DNA from: Pedobacter polysacchareus
GTDB taxonomy: Bacteria > Bacteroidota > Bacteroidia > Sphingobacteriales > Sphingobacteriaceae
Length of the DNA: 64,000 nucleotides
Assembly: GCF_019802255.1 (NCBI RefSeq)
Contig: NZ_JAHYSS010000006.1
Span: 416,821 to 480,820 of the forward strand
Direction: 5' to 3'
Both the position numbers and the translations under genes were made by a program. Of the stretch, positions 25,958 to 33,799 are shown one piece after another. The notes under the pieces are model-generated. The model was not told the DNA's origin and searched no databases. It worked only from the letters and a program-made list of their open reading frames with translations. Position 1 is the stretch's first letter; every line of letters begins with the position of its first letter.

Positions 25958-27361
25958 ATGTTAAAAAAGGCGTTCTCCGTTTGTATCTTATTACTATTCG
26001 CCCATCAGATAAAGGCGCAGCAATATGGTCTTTTCAACACAAAAACACTCTTTGACGGTTTTGAAAACCCGGCTCAGAAAGTATTTACTCTGGATTCATC
26101 CCGACAATACGCTTCGAACTTTTTCTTGCCTTATCTTGGGCTGAATGCAGCCAGCAAAGGCAATAGCGATTATATACGCAGGCTCGTGACAGAAGGTTTC
26201 ACCAATTCCAAAGATGTTCCATTAGGAGGCGGTTTAAATACCATTTACCAGCAAAGCAATGCCTATCTCCTGACTTTAAAAATATTCAATTCTTATAAAT
26301 ATCAAAAAGAGCTTGGATTTTCATGGCAGGTCAGAACCGATGCGCTGGCGAAGTACACCAACGAAAGTTTAATCATTATTGACGATCCTGACCGGCTAAC
26401 CAATCAGTCTTTCAGGGATGGTATTTTTAATGACAAGGGTTATGCGCAGAGCTATCACCAGTTCAGTGTCACTTACCGGGAAAACTATACCAAAAGACTG
26501 GCTTTCGGCGCCAAACTGAGTCTTTTGAGCGGAACCAGTTACAACAAACTAAACATCAGGGAGTCCGGAATAGATGATGATGGACCGGCAGGCACCGCTC
26601 ATGCTATTTTTAAAGGCGCTTACCGCAGCACGTTTATAGACGTAAATGAGCTGAGTACCAACACCTTCATGCCTACTTTCAGAAACCCGGGCGCCTCGAT
26701 CAGTTTAGGTACTTCTTACCAAAGTAAAAGCGGGTACTTTCTGATGGGAAATCTAAAAGATCTTGGGTTTATCAGATGGAACAGTCAATCGTATTTTAAA
26801 AATGTAAATGCAAGAATCCTGCTGGACGGCAGTCCTGGTGAAGATCAAAGGGTCAAAAATGAAATTACAAATGCCTTGACTAAAAACCCTGATACGGGTG
26901 GCTTTTACTCCGCGACCAATGCAAAAATAGATTTTATGGTTTCTAAGAGCTTCGGTGTATGGACGCCTTCTTTTATCGTATCTAAAAACCTGTTTTTTGA
27001 AGGCGGTGATGTAGTAATGGTCAATAAATTTAAATACGATGGCTTTTCTGTCACCGCCAGTCCTACTTATAACTTTCACAATTTGTTTTACCTGGGGCTT
27101 CAAACCATGTATCAAACCCCAAACTTTGAAGTATTTCTGGGTTCAGACGACCTCCTGAAAACGACCAGTCAGGCGCGAGGGCTCATAAAAAAAGACGCCA
27201 GCATTGGTAAAGGCTATAACGGCGCTTCGGTATACCTGGGTGTTGGAATTAAGTTCGGCAATTTTGTAGAACATCCACAAAACAGCAGTACGATGCCAGG
27301 TATTGGAGAAGAATCACCTGGATTATTCAAACGCATTTTTGGCATCTTCTCTAAGAAGTAA
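25958..27361 (+). CDS. DUF5723-type outer-membrane protein
   Basis: 467-aa protein. A signal peptide (MLKKAFSVCILLLFAHQIKAQ) is followed by a chain rich in alternating aromatic and polar residues with Gly and Tyr, as expected for a beta-barrel. The pattern (FENPAQKVFTLDSS, KLSLLSGTSYNKLNIRES, FGVWTPSFIVSKNLFFEGG) resembles DUF5723 family members of Bacteroidota. The Lys-rich C-terminal tail LFKRIFGIFSKK follows the barrel. It is downstream of the 520-aa gene. Location is inferred; ligand unknown. Confidence 0.72.
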   Translation: MLKKAFSVCILLLFAHQIKAQQYGLFNTKTLFDGFENPAQKVFTLDSSRQYASNFFLPYLGLNAASKGNSDYIRRLVTEGFTNSKDVPLGGGLNTIYQQSNAYLLTLKIFNSYKYQKELGFSWQVRTDALAKYTNESLIIIDDPDRLTNQSFRDGIFNDKGYAQSYHQFSVTYRENYTKRLAFGAKLSLLSGTSYNKLNIRESGIDDDGPAGTAHAIFKGAYRSTFIDVNELSTNTFMPTFRNPGASISLGTSYQSKSGYFLMGNLKDLGFIRWNSQSYFKNVNARILLDGSPGEDQRVKNEITNALTKNPDTGGFYSATNAKIDFMVSKSFGVWTPSFIVSKNLFFEGGDVVMVNKFKYDGFSVTASPTYNFHNLFYLGLQTMYQTPNFEVFLGSDDLLKTTSQARGLIKKDASIGKGYNGASVYLGVGIKFGNFVEHPQNSSTMPGIGEESPGLFKRIFGIFSKK

Positions 27362-27390
27362 CTGTTTTACTTGCCCGGAAAATACTTATT

Positions 27391-28074
27391 CTATTTTTTC
27401 TTGGGTGTAGTTAATACGAAATCCTTTAGGTAAAAGGGTTCAAAATAAGCCACATCTTCAAACTTACCTTGTGTATAAGCCTGCATGGCCAGCTGGCTCA
27501 TGTTGCCTGCTGAGTTATAATTGGTCATAGAAAAATGCGCATTTTCATGTGTTAATGTTGCTGCGCATTTTGCGGCACCGTCGCCAATAAAGGTAACCGG
27601 TTTTGCCCTTAACAAGCTTTCAAAGCTTTGTTCGTCAATAATTTTCGCTTCTACAGGGGATACGTAATCCAGTTGCGCATCAAAAACTGCAGTGAACACT
27701 TCCATTCTTCTGGCATCTATCATAGAGCAGATCAACCCTTCATGAGTTGGCTCGGCTTTCAAAAAACCTTCCGCCATCATCTGTAAAGTATCAATTGCAA
27801 TCAGAGGCTTGTCTAACGCAAAGCATAATCCTTTCGCCGTAGACACCCCAATTCTCAATCCGGTATAAGAACCTGGACCTTTACTTACTGCAATCGCATC
27901 CAGTTCAGAGAACTTTAATCCTGCAGTATCCATTACTGATTGAATGAACAGCGTGAGGCTTCCCGCATGAATATTACTGGCCATTTCTTCTTTCAATGCG
28001 ATGGTTTTCCCATCCTGAGAGATAGCGGCAGAACAAACTTGTGTAGCGGTTTCGATTTGAAGTATGGTCATCAT
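27391..28074 (-). CDS. tsaB: tRNA t6A biosynthesis protein TsaB
   Basis: 227-aa inactive ASKHA protein that forms the TsaBD heterodimer needed for N6-threonylcarbamoyladenosine at position 37 of ANN-decoding tRNAs. It opens LQIETATQVCSAAI and keeps SKGPGSYTGLRIGVSTAKGL and MIDARRMEVFTAVF. It lacks the His metal motif of TsaD, as expected. It starts 23 bases after yidD and probably ends the rpmH-rnpA-yidD transcript. A neighbouring Met codon allows a one-residue shift of the start. Confidence 0.94.
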   Translation of the reverse strand: MMTILQIETATQVCSAAISQDGKTIALKEEMASNIHAGSLTLFIQSVMDTAGLKFSELDAIAVSKGPGSYTGLRIGVSTAKGLCFALDKPLIAIDTLQMMAEGFLKAEPTHEGLICSMIDARRMEVFTAVFDAQLDYVSPVEAKIIDEQSFESLLRAKPVTFIGDGAAKCAATLTHENAHFSMTNYNSAGNMSQLAMQAYTQGKFEDVAYFEPFYLKDFVLTTPKKK

Positions 28075-28097
28075 CGGGTCAATATAAATATTCAGGA

Positions 28098-28331
28098 TTA
28101 AGGAACAGGATCATGGCCATGTGCGCCCCAGGGGTGACAACGACCAATCCGCTTCAAAGTTAACCATCCTCCTTTAAAAGGTCCGTGTTTTTTTATCGCT
28201 TCTATTCCATATTGAGAACAGGTAGGCGTAAAACGACAATTGGCACCCAATAATGGCGATATAAACCATTGATATAGCTTAATTAGTCCTAAAAAGAACC
28301 ATCCTATCACCAGTTTAATTGCCCTGATCAT
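28098..28331 (-). CDS. yidD: Membrane protein insertion efficiency factor YidD
   Basis: 77-aa small membrane-associated protein. An N-terminal hydrophobic segment (MIRAIKLVIGWFFLGLIKL) precedes the conserved region (YQWFISPLLGANCRFTPTC, then SQYGIEAIKKHGPFKGG and CHPWGAHGHDPVP). Its start overlaps the rnpA stop region by 17 bases in the classic rpmH-rnpA-yidD arrangement. It assists YidC-dependent insertion; yidC itself is not in this window. Confidence 0.95.
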   Translation of the reverse strand: MIRAIKLVIGWFFLGLIKLYQWFISPLLGANCRFTPTCSQYGIEAIKKHGPFKGGWLTLKRIGRCHPWGAHGHDPVP

Positions 28332-28710
28332 TTTTGATGCTGCCGATTAACCTTTTCAAAGTAGCTTCCATTTTCTTCTCTAAGAAAGAGAATTCATAGA
28401 TCTTTTTCCCTACATATTGAATAGAAAAGATCAAAAGCTTTTCTGAATCCTCCAATGACGGATAAAGTGCTATGTTCTTTTGCAGACGATATACCTCACG
28501 AATCCTTCTCTTGATCAAATTCCTGTCGACCGCCCTTTTGAAGCGTTTCTTTGGGGCATTGATCACTACTTGAGCAGGGAAACTGTGCGGCACATCTACA
28601 AAGTGATAGGAAATGCGGAATGGGTATAATAAAAAAGAAGAACCGTCTTTAAATAGCAGATCTAAAAGTTTTCTACTACATAACCGTTCTTCTTTATTAA
28701 ATGTGTTCAT
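28315..28710 (-). CDS. rnpA: Ribonuclease P protein component
   Basis: 131-aa basic cofactor of RNase P, helping the RNA subunit to mature tRNA 5' ends. I start at the ATG at 28708-28710 (MNTFNKEERLCSRKLLDLL), which matches the family opening; the longer frame adds 14 untypical residues. The RNR motif DRNLIKRRIREVYRL is present. It lies between rpmH and yidD, and its end overlaps the yidD start. Confidence 0.95.
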   Translation of the reverse strand: MNTFNKEERLCSRKLLDLLFKDGSSFLLYPFRISYHFVDVPHSFPAQVVINAPKKRFKRAVDRNLIKRRIREVYRLQKNIALYPSLEDSEKLLIFSIQYVGKKIYEFSFLEKKMEATLKRLIGSIKNDQGN

Positions 28711-28773
28711 GTTTTTGATCGCAAATTTGCAGATATTGTGATCTGCTAACACTTATTGTGCTGCAATCAAAAA

Positions 28774-28932
28774 TTATGCTTTGTGACGACGTTCGTCAGA
28801 AACTGATAGCTTACTTCTTCCTTTTGCACGACGAGAAGCTAATACTCTTCTACCGTTTGCTGTAGCCATTCTTTCGCGGAAGCCGTGTTTGTTTCTTCTC
28901 TTTCTTTGCGAAGGTTGGAATGTTCTTTTCAT
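28774..28932 (-). CDS. rpmH: 50S ribosomal protein L34
   Basis: 52-codon gene. Translated from the ATG at 28930-28932 it reads MKRTFQPSQRKRRNKHGFRE and then RMATANGRRVLASRRAKGRS, the L34 consensus, and ends at the TAA at 28774-28776. It heads the conserved rpmH-rnpA-yidD operon, which often lies near the replication origin, though neither dnaA nor an origin is visible here. A near-perfect Bacteroidota promoter lies just upstream. Confidence 0.98.
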   Translation of the reverse strand: MKRTFQPSQRKRRNKHGFRERMATANGRRVLASRRAKGRSKLSVSDERRHKA

Positions 28933-28973
28933 AACTGTATTATATCTTAGACTATTTTTTTAAATAAGAGGTG

Positions 28974-29005
28974 CAAATATAGCTTGATTTTATTTTAATT
29001 GCAAA
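28974..29005 (-). promoter_or_regulatory. Bacteroidota-type promoter of rpmH
   Basis: Minus strand: TTTG (29002-29005), 20 bases, TATATTTG (28974-28981), an exact match to TTTG-N19..21-TAnnTTTG. The rpmH ATG is about 40 bases downstream. Confidence 0.85.
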
Positions 29006-29041
29006 TAGAATTAAAGGTAGTTTTCATTTTTCCTTAAAATC

Positions 29042-29779
29042 TTACAAGCCAAGCGCTGCTTTAAGCTTAATATAGCCCGTTTTACTTACCGGAAGCCATA
29101 TATCAGATTTTAAAAGAACAATATAACTGTCCTTTTCTTTCAGTTCTATTTTTGTCACCTGGGCCAAATTTATGATATATGATCGATGAATACGAATAAA
29201 TTGTGAAGATTCTAACGTTTGTTCAAAAAAGCTCATCGTCTTATTCTTATGAAAAGCGCCTTCAGTGGTGCTTAACTTCACATAATCGTCGTCTGCTTCG
29301 AGGTAATGAATATCTGCTACGGCGATGATTTTTATGATGCCATTCTTCTTGACCACTACCCTATTCTGCTGCGCGGGATTCAATGCGGCCGTATCCAGCA
29401 GTTCCCTACTGTACTGTTCCGTCTGATTTAAGCGGGCAGGTAGTTTTTGTATCGCCAGGTCGAACCGGCTTTTTTCTATGGGTTTCAGCAGGTAATCTAC
29501 CGCATTTACTTCAAAAGCTTTAATGGCATACTCATCAAATGCGGTGGTAAAAATGACTGCAGGATGCTGTTCTACGAGTTCCAGCATCTCAAAGCCATTG
29601 ATCTTGGGCATTTGAATGTCCAGAAAAATAAAGTCCGGCTGGTGCTGTGTAATCGCTTTAATCCCCTCAAAGCCATCACTGCACTCCGCTACTACCTCAA
29701 TATCGGGAAAGCTGCTCAGATAATGCTTTACGACATCCCTGGCCAGGGATTCATCATCTATTAAAATCGTTCTCATCAT
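29042..29779 (-). CDS. LytTR-family response regulator
   Basis: 245 aa. The receiver domain (1-120) carries the acidic pocket Asp8/Asp9 and the phosphoacceptor Asp54 (FIFLDIQMPK). A C-terminal LytTR DNA-binding domain (about 140-245) shows ADIHYLEADDDYVKLST and FIRIHRSYIINL. It pairs with the LytS-type kinase gene just upstream, whose stop overlaps this start by 4 bases (ATGA). Targets are unknown; the LiaF-like membrane protein at the head of the operon is a plausible partner. Confidence 0.93.
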   Translation of the reverse strand: MMRTILIDDESLARDVVKHYLSSFPDIEVVAECSDGFEGIKAITQHQPDFIFLDIQMPKINGFEMLELVEQHPAVIFTTAFDEYAIKAFEVNAVDYLLKPIEKSRFDLAIQKLPARLNQTEQYSRELLDTAALNPAQQNRVVVKKNGIIKIIAVADIHYLEADDDYVKLSTTEGAFHKNKTMSFFEQTLESSQFIRIHRSYIINLAQVTKIELKEKDSYIVLLKSDIWLPVSKTGYIKLKAALGL

Positions 29780-30819
29780 TGGTTCTGAGGTATTTTTAAG
29801 GTTGTTATATATATATTGTCTTTTGTTGCACTGGTTTGTAGCAATTGCTCATCCCCAAACAACAGGTATAACCGGCGCTTAATCGCTGACAATCCGAATC
29901 CAGTGCCGCCTGTGGCCTTCATTTCCGGATCAAAAGGATTCTGCACAGTAATTACCAGTTTTGTGTTTTCTACTTTTACGAAGATGGAAATCGTAATGGC
30001 AGCAGCCGTATTGTACAAGCCAAATTTAATGGCATTTTCTACAATAGGCTGTAACAGTGTACCTGGCAGACATAAATCTAAGGTTTCTTCTTCAACATTT
30101 ACATCAATATTTAAGCGGTGACTAAAACGTACTTTTTCAATATCGAGGTAAAGCTGAATGTATTCCATTTCTTCGGCTACTTTTACCCAGATCTCATCGT
30201 CTCTTTTCAGGTTTCCTCTTAAAAAAGAAGCCAGTTTCATGATCATTGTCCCAGCTTCTGTAGGATTCATAATGGTCAGCGCATAGACAGAATTGAGGCT
30301 ATTGAAAAGAAAATGAGGCTGCAGCTGGTGGCGTAATTTGTTCAATTCTGCTTCTTTACTCAGGTTTTGGGCAGTAAGCAGTCGCTCCTGCGTCGCCGAT
30401 TGTTCTTCTAAGCGGTACCATAAAATATTGGCTACCGCGCACCAGGCGAGGAAAACAAAGACGATAATGAACCTTAGAATCAGCGAAAGCTGTAAAAAAC
30501 TCCGGTAGGTTAGCTCATTGACAAACAAATAAGAGAGCGATACATTGCTGATGAAAGTAATCAGTCCGGCGAGGATCAGAGTAATCACCAGCACAAACAG
30601 AATGGTTTCATTTTTGGGCTGGTAATAGCCCAGCATATTGCTTAAAATCATGCAGGCAAGTGCCAGCAAGCCATTTGTAACCAGGCTATCAGCCACAGAT
30701 ATATACCAGTTAAAGTTTAAAGTATAATAAAAAAGCAGGACAAATACCGAGGTCCAGGCTACAAAAATAACCATGGCATATCGTTTAATGTTCTTATTGG
30801 CTAGCGGTCTGTTGGTCAA
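29776..30819 (-). CDS. LytS/YehU-type sensor histidine kinase
   Basis: 347 aa. The N-terminal half has about four membrane helices with no large extracytoplasmic domain. The His_kinase phosphoacceptor motif is LRHQLQPHFLFNSLN with His169, followed by a HATPase domain (TLLQPIVENAIKFGL and GGTGFGLSAIKRRL). This is the short Bacteroidota form that signals to LytTR regulators. It overlaps the response regulator by 4 bases and follows the LiaF-like gene by 37 bases. Confidence 0.92.
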   Translation of the reverse strand: MTNRPLANKNIKRYAMVIFVAWTSVFVLLFYYTLNFNWYISVADSLVTNGLLALACMILSNMLGYYQPKNETILFVLVITLILAGLITFISNVSLSYLFVNELTYRSFLQLSLILRFIIVFVFLAWCAVANILWYRLEEQSATQERLLTAQNLSKEAELNKLRHQLQPHFLFNSLNSVYALTIMNPTEAGTMIMKLASFLRGNLKRDDEIWVKVAEEMEYIQLYLDIEKVRFSHRLNIDVNVEEETLDLCLPGTLLQPIVENAIKFGLYNTAAAITISIFVKVENTKLVITVQNPFDPEMKATGGTGFGLSAIKRRLYLLFGDEQLLQTSATKDNIYITTLKIPQNQ

Positions 30820-30856
30820 AATATGAGGAGTTTAGCGTGGTGATTTGATATTACAT

Positions 30857-31690
30857 TTAAAAATTCCGAATCTCCACCCCACCAAACAAGGCCAGTCCGG
30901 TAATCTTAATGATCTTCGTTCCGCCATCTGAAACGATAACAGGGCCTCTTTTGTCTTCTATCCCACCAAAAATCGCCACCACTTCCGACTTCACTATCCA
31001 GCTTGATGGTATAATGATTTTAACACCTCCAAAAACAGCTACGATCTCCACCACAATTGCCCCTTCAAAATCTGCCTGCGTTAAATTTACATTACAGCCT
31101 CCAAAAACAGCCACCATTTCTCCGCCTTTAAAATTTTTGGAATACACATGCTGATCTGTTCCACCAAAAACACATACTGCGTTGATCACATCATTTTCGT
31201 CCACCCAGCCGGCCTGATCCGATTTTGGTTCTTCTGTATTCAACTCTTCTGCCGCAGTAGGCTCTGCTGCTGTATTTACAAAATCAGCTGAATCTGTAAA
31301 AGCGGATTGATTTGCAAAAGTGCCATCTGTAAAGTTAGCTTGTTTCTTTTTCCATTTCGGGTTATTGAGTCTGGCTTTAGGCCTAAAGATCAGGTACAGC
31401 CCCATAATGATAAAGGCCATTGCAAAAAAATATTTAGACATATTAGCGTCTGTGATGCGCTGCAGCGTAAAAAATGCGCCTACCAAAACCATGGCCAGCC
31501 AGCCGCCACCCTGAAAATTCTTTTTATAGCCAACCAGCAAGCCAATCGTTAAAAGGATGGTATGCCAGCTCAGCACCCAGTATGGAAGCTGAAGACCTAT
31601 ATTTTTTAACAGGAAGACCAATCCAAATACTAAAAGAAACAGCCCGGCCCAGATGCTGTTATTTTTTTTACCATCATTCCACTTTTCCAT
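30857..31690 (-). CDS. LiaF-like membrane protein
   Basis: 277 aa. Four hydrophobic segments lie in the first ~105 residues (IWAGLFLLVFGLVFLLKNIGL and following), then a variable linker rich in Glu and Ala. The C-terminal domain has five repeats around FGG (VCVFGG, VAVFGG twice, VAIFGG, LALFGG), each with a hydrophobic pair before FGG. This is the cell-wall-active-antibiotics-response/LiaF C-terminal fold. It heads a three-gene operon with LytS and LytTR proteins, so it may inhibit or tune the kinase as LiaF does. Confidence 0.85.
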   Translation of the reverse strand: MEKWNDGKKNNSIWAGLFLLVFGLVFLLKNIGLQLPYWVLSWHTILLTIGLLVGYKKNFQGGGWLAMVLVGAFFTLQRITDANMSKYFFAMAFIIMGLYLIFRPKARLNNPKWKKKQANFTDGTFANQSAFTDSADFVNTAAEPTAAEELNTEEPKSDQAGWVDENDVINAVCVFGGTDQHVYSKNFKGGEMVAVFGGCNVNLTQADFEGAIVVEIVAVFGGVKIIIPSSWIVKSEVVAIFGGIEDKRGPVIVSDGGTKIIKITGLALFGGVEIRNF

Positions 31691-31870
31691 CGTGCTCGAT
31701 TTATTCGTTTAATCTATGTGTTTTCTACTCAAATGTAGCAGATCAGTCGCCATTTTAAAAGCCTAATTACTCCGGATGATGATAATGGTCGGTAAAGCCC
31801 CATTTTTTATCGGTAAAAATTATTCGTTAATTTGGAATAATTCTAATTAACAAACAAACAAGGAAAACCT

Positions 31871-32740
31871 ATGAAAAAAATACTCACTGCACTGATTTGC
31901 ATTTTACCCCTACTATCCATTGCACAAGCGCCAACAGCACACTACAAAGTTTATGATGTAAAAAAACAAAAGCTCATCCAGCTGGAGGAAATCCTCAGCA
32001 ATATGAAAGATATCGATGTATTATTTTTCGGCGAAGAACACAATGATTCCATAGGTCATCAGTTAGAACTTGAACTGTTTCAAAAGATCAGCAGCAGCTA
32101 CCCAAAAACCGCATTGAGCTTAGAAATGTTCCATACGGATGTTCAGCCGGTGATGGATGAATACCTATTGGGATTGATTTCTGAGAAAAATTTTGTCAAA
32201 GAAGCCAGGGTCTGGAAGAATTATGAAGATTATAAACCAATGATTGAATATGCGAAATCCCATCATTTACCGGTCATAGCTGCCAACGCAGCCACCCGAT
32301 ACAGCAATGCAGTGAGTAAATCAGGCTTATCGGTACTGGATCAGTTCCCAAAAAGTTCCAGTTCTTTTCTTCCTCCCCTTCCTGTAGACACGGCAACTGG
32401 AAAATATTATGAGAAGTTTATCGCCATGCTTGGCGGCCATGGCATGGGTACAATGAAAATCTACCAAACACAAAACCTATGGGATGCCACCATGTCCTGG
32501 TCTATTGCCAAATATTTGAAAAGTAATAAAGGAACAAAAGTTTTCCAGGTGAATGGTCGTTTTCATAGCGATGAGCAATTGGGTACCCTGGCAAAATTGA
32601 AAACTTTGCTGCCGAAATTGAAAATTGCCAATATCTCTTGTTTTTCAGGGGAGGATTTCAGCACACCAGACTGGGCGAAATACAGCAATCTTGGCGACTA
32701 TATTATACTGACGGATCCTGCTGTTAAAAGAACCTTTTAA
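31871..32740 (+). CDS. ChaN-like haem-binding/iron-regulated protein
   Basis: 289-aa exported protein with signal peptide MKKILTALICILPLLSIAQA. The ChaN-family core is present: LFFGEEHNDSIGHQLELEL near the N-terminus, LEMFHTDVQPVMDEYL, and the C-terminal NGRFHSDEQLG. ChaN proteins are predicted haem-binding outer-membrane or periplasmic proteins. No lipobox Cys lies after the signal peptide, unlike Campylobacter ChaN. It is monocistronic, divergent from the LiaF-like operon. Confidence 0.85.
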   Translation: MKKILTALICILPLLSIAQAPTAHYKVYDVKKQKLIQLEEILSNMKDIDVLFFGEEHNDSIGHQLELELFQKISSSYPKTALSLEMFHTDVQPVMDEYLLGLISEKNFVKEARVWKNYEDYKPMIEYAKSHHLPVIAANAATRYSNAVSKSGLSVLDQFPKSSSSFLPPLPVDTATGKYYEKFIAMLGGHGMGTMKIYQTQNLWDATMSWSIAKYLKSNKGTKVFQVNGRFHSDEQLGTLAKLKTLLPKLKIANISCFSGEDFSTPDWAKYSNLGDYIILTDPAVKRTF

Positions 32741-32814
32741 TTACATTTTGCAGCCCAAAAGAACAGTTGTACTCCGCTGGAAGAAATCTGCTTTCCTATA
32801 GCCAACCGAGGAGG

Positions 32815-32940
32815 TTACTATAGGGTTCGGATAGCAGAGAATATAGCAACCCTATCCGACCCCTGTAGCAGCCCCTTCCGAACCCTATGCTAATACACTG
32901 CTCTTCCCGAACTCTACCCGAACAATATCCAGTAAAAATT
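32815..32940. repeat. Degenerate GTTCGG-type repeat cluster
   Basis: A block with short, repeating units between ChaN and mscL. ATAGGGTTCGGA at 32820-32831 and TCCGAACCCTAT at 32877-32888 are a perfect 12-bp inverted pair. TCGGATAG (32827-32834) and CTATCCGA (32852-32859) form a second 8-bp pair inside it. Minus-strand reading gives successive GTTCGGGTAG, GTTCGGGAAG, GGTTCGGAAG and GGTCGGATAG units of about 10-30 bases apart. No reading frame covers it. Confidence 0.65.
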
Positions 32941-32975
32941 CATTTGTCTGATCTGCGAGAATTTATCATTTAAAA

Positions 32976-33015
32976 ACCCCTTAAGCTGAAGAAGAATTCA
33001 TTCAATTTAAGGGGT
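32976..33015 (-). terminator. Terminator of mscL
   Basis: Stem ACCCCTTAA/TTAAGGGGT with a long loop and A-rich sequence on the plus strand, giving T on the minus strand. Confidence 0.75.
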
Positions 33016-33037
33016 CTATTATTTTATAAAAAACAGC

Positions 33038-33481
33038 TTATTTGTTTCTCAGCAAATCGCGGATCTCTGTAAGTAATACTTGATCTTGTGTTGGTGCAGG
33101 AGCTGCAGCTGGAACTTCCTCTTGCTTTCTTTTCATTTTATTGATTGCTTTCACCATTAAGAAAATAATCATTGCAAGAATCAGGAAGTTAATCACCTCT
33201 GTTGCAAAGTTTCCCCAGGCAAACACAGGACCTATTTTCCTGGCATCTTCCAGAGAAGCGGTAGGATTAGTCGCTACAAATTCTCTCACCTTCGCACTCA
33301 GCGGGACATAGAAATTGACAAATCCCTTGTCGCCAATCAGCAAACTGATCGGAGGCATAATCAAGTCATTGACCAGGGAAGTCACAATCTTGCCAAAAGC
33401 GCCCCCAATAATTACACCGACAGCCAGGTCAATCACATTGCCTTTGACTGCAAATTCCTTAAATTCTTTTACAAAACTCAT
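33038..33481 (-). CDS. mscL: Large-conductance mechanosensitive channel MscL
   Basis: 147-aa membrane protein that forms the pentameric emergency release channel in hypo-osmotic shock. The pore helix opens VKEFKEFAVKGNVIDLAVGV, then GGAFGKIVTSLVNDLIMP. The second helix is NFATEVINFLILAMIIFLMV and a basic amphipathic tail follows (INKMKRKQEEVPAAA). Length is typical. A terminator follows and a separate 318-base gap divides it from rpoN. Confidence 0.96.
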   Translation of the reverse strand: MSFVKEFKEFAVKGNVIDLAVGVIIGGAFGKIVTSLVNDLIMPPISLLIGDKGFVNFYVPLSAKVREFVATNPTASLEDARKIGPVFAWGNFATEVINFLILAMIIFLMVKAINKMKRKQEEVPAAAPAPTQDQVLLTEIRDLLRNK

Positions 33482-33799
33482 AAGTAGTATTAGTTTTAGA
33501 TGTTAAACGTCCTAATAAAAGTAGGAAATTATTTTCAAAACCTGTACCTATTCCTGCTATTCAGCGATAATTCATCTTTTTCCTACTCAAGACTAAGTAC
33601 TTAACAGCGCTTTAATCCTGATTGTTTGCCAGAATAATAGCGGCCAAATTAGGGGATAGTAAAAAATGTTTTAAGAAAACCCGATTTCGAAAAGCCTTTA
33701 TTCCTGCTAAATACACAATAATACTTTGTCTTGATAGTTTATATGTAAACCAAATTCGTATTTTTGGAACGGGTACATATAATACCGCTTTGATAAAAC
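33482..33799. other. 318-base divergent gap between mscL and rpoN
   Basis: No gene seen; the frame at 33622-33807 is unsupported. TATTTTTG (33759-33766) matches the -7 box and is the best candidate for rpoN transcription. An 11-bp direct repeat TATTCCTGCTA occurs at 33549-33559 and 33699-33709. Confidence 0.45.

Noticed and set aside
28774..28932. Replication origin next to rpmH
   Set aside because: No dnaA gene, DnaA-box cluster or AT-rich unwinding element is seen.
32815..32940. tRNA gene, because of GGTTCG-type words
   Set aside because: No cloverleaf stems, anticodon arm or acceptor CCA could be placed.
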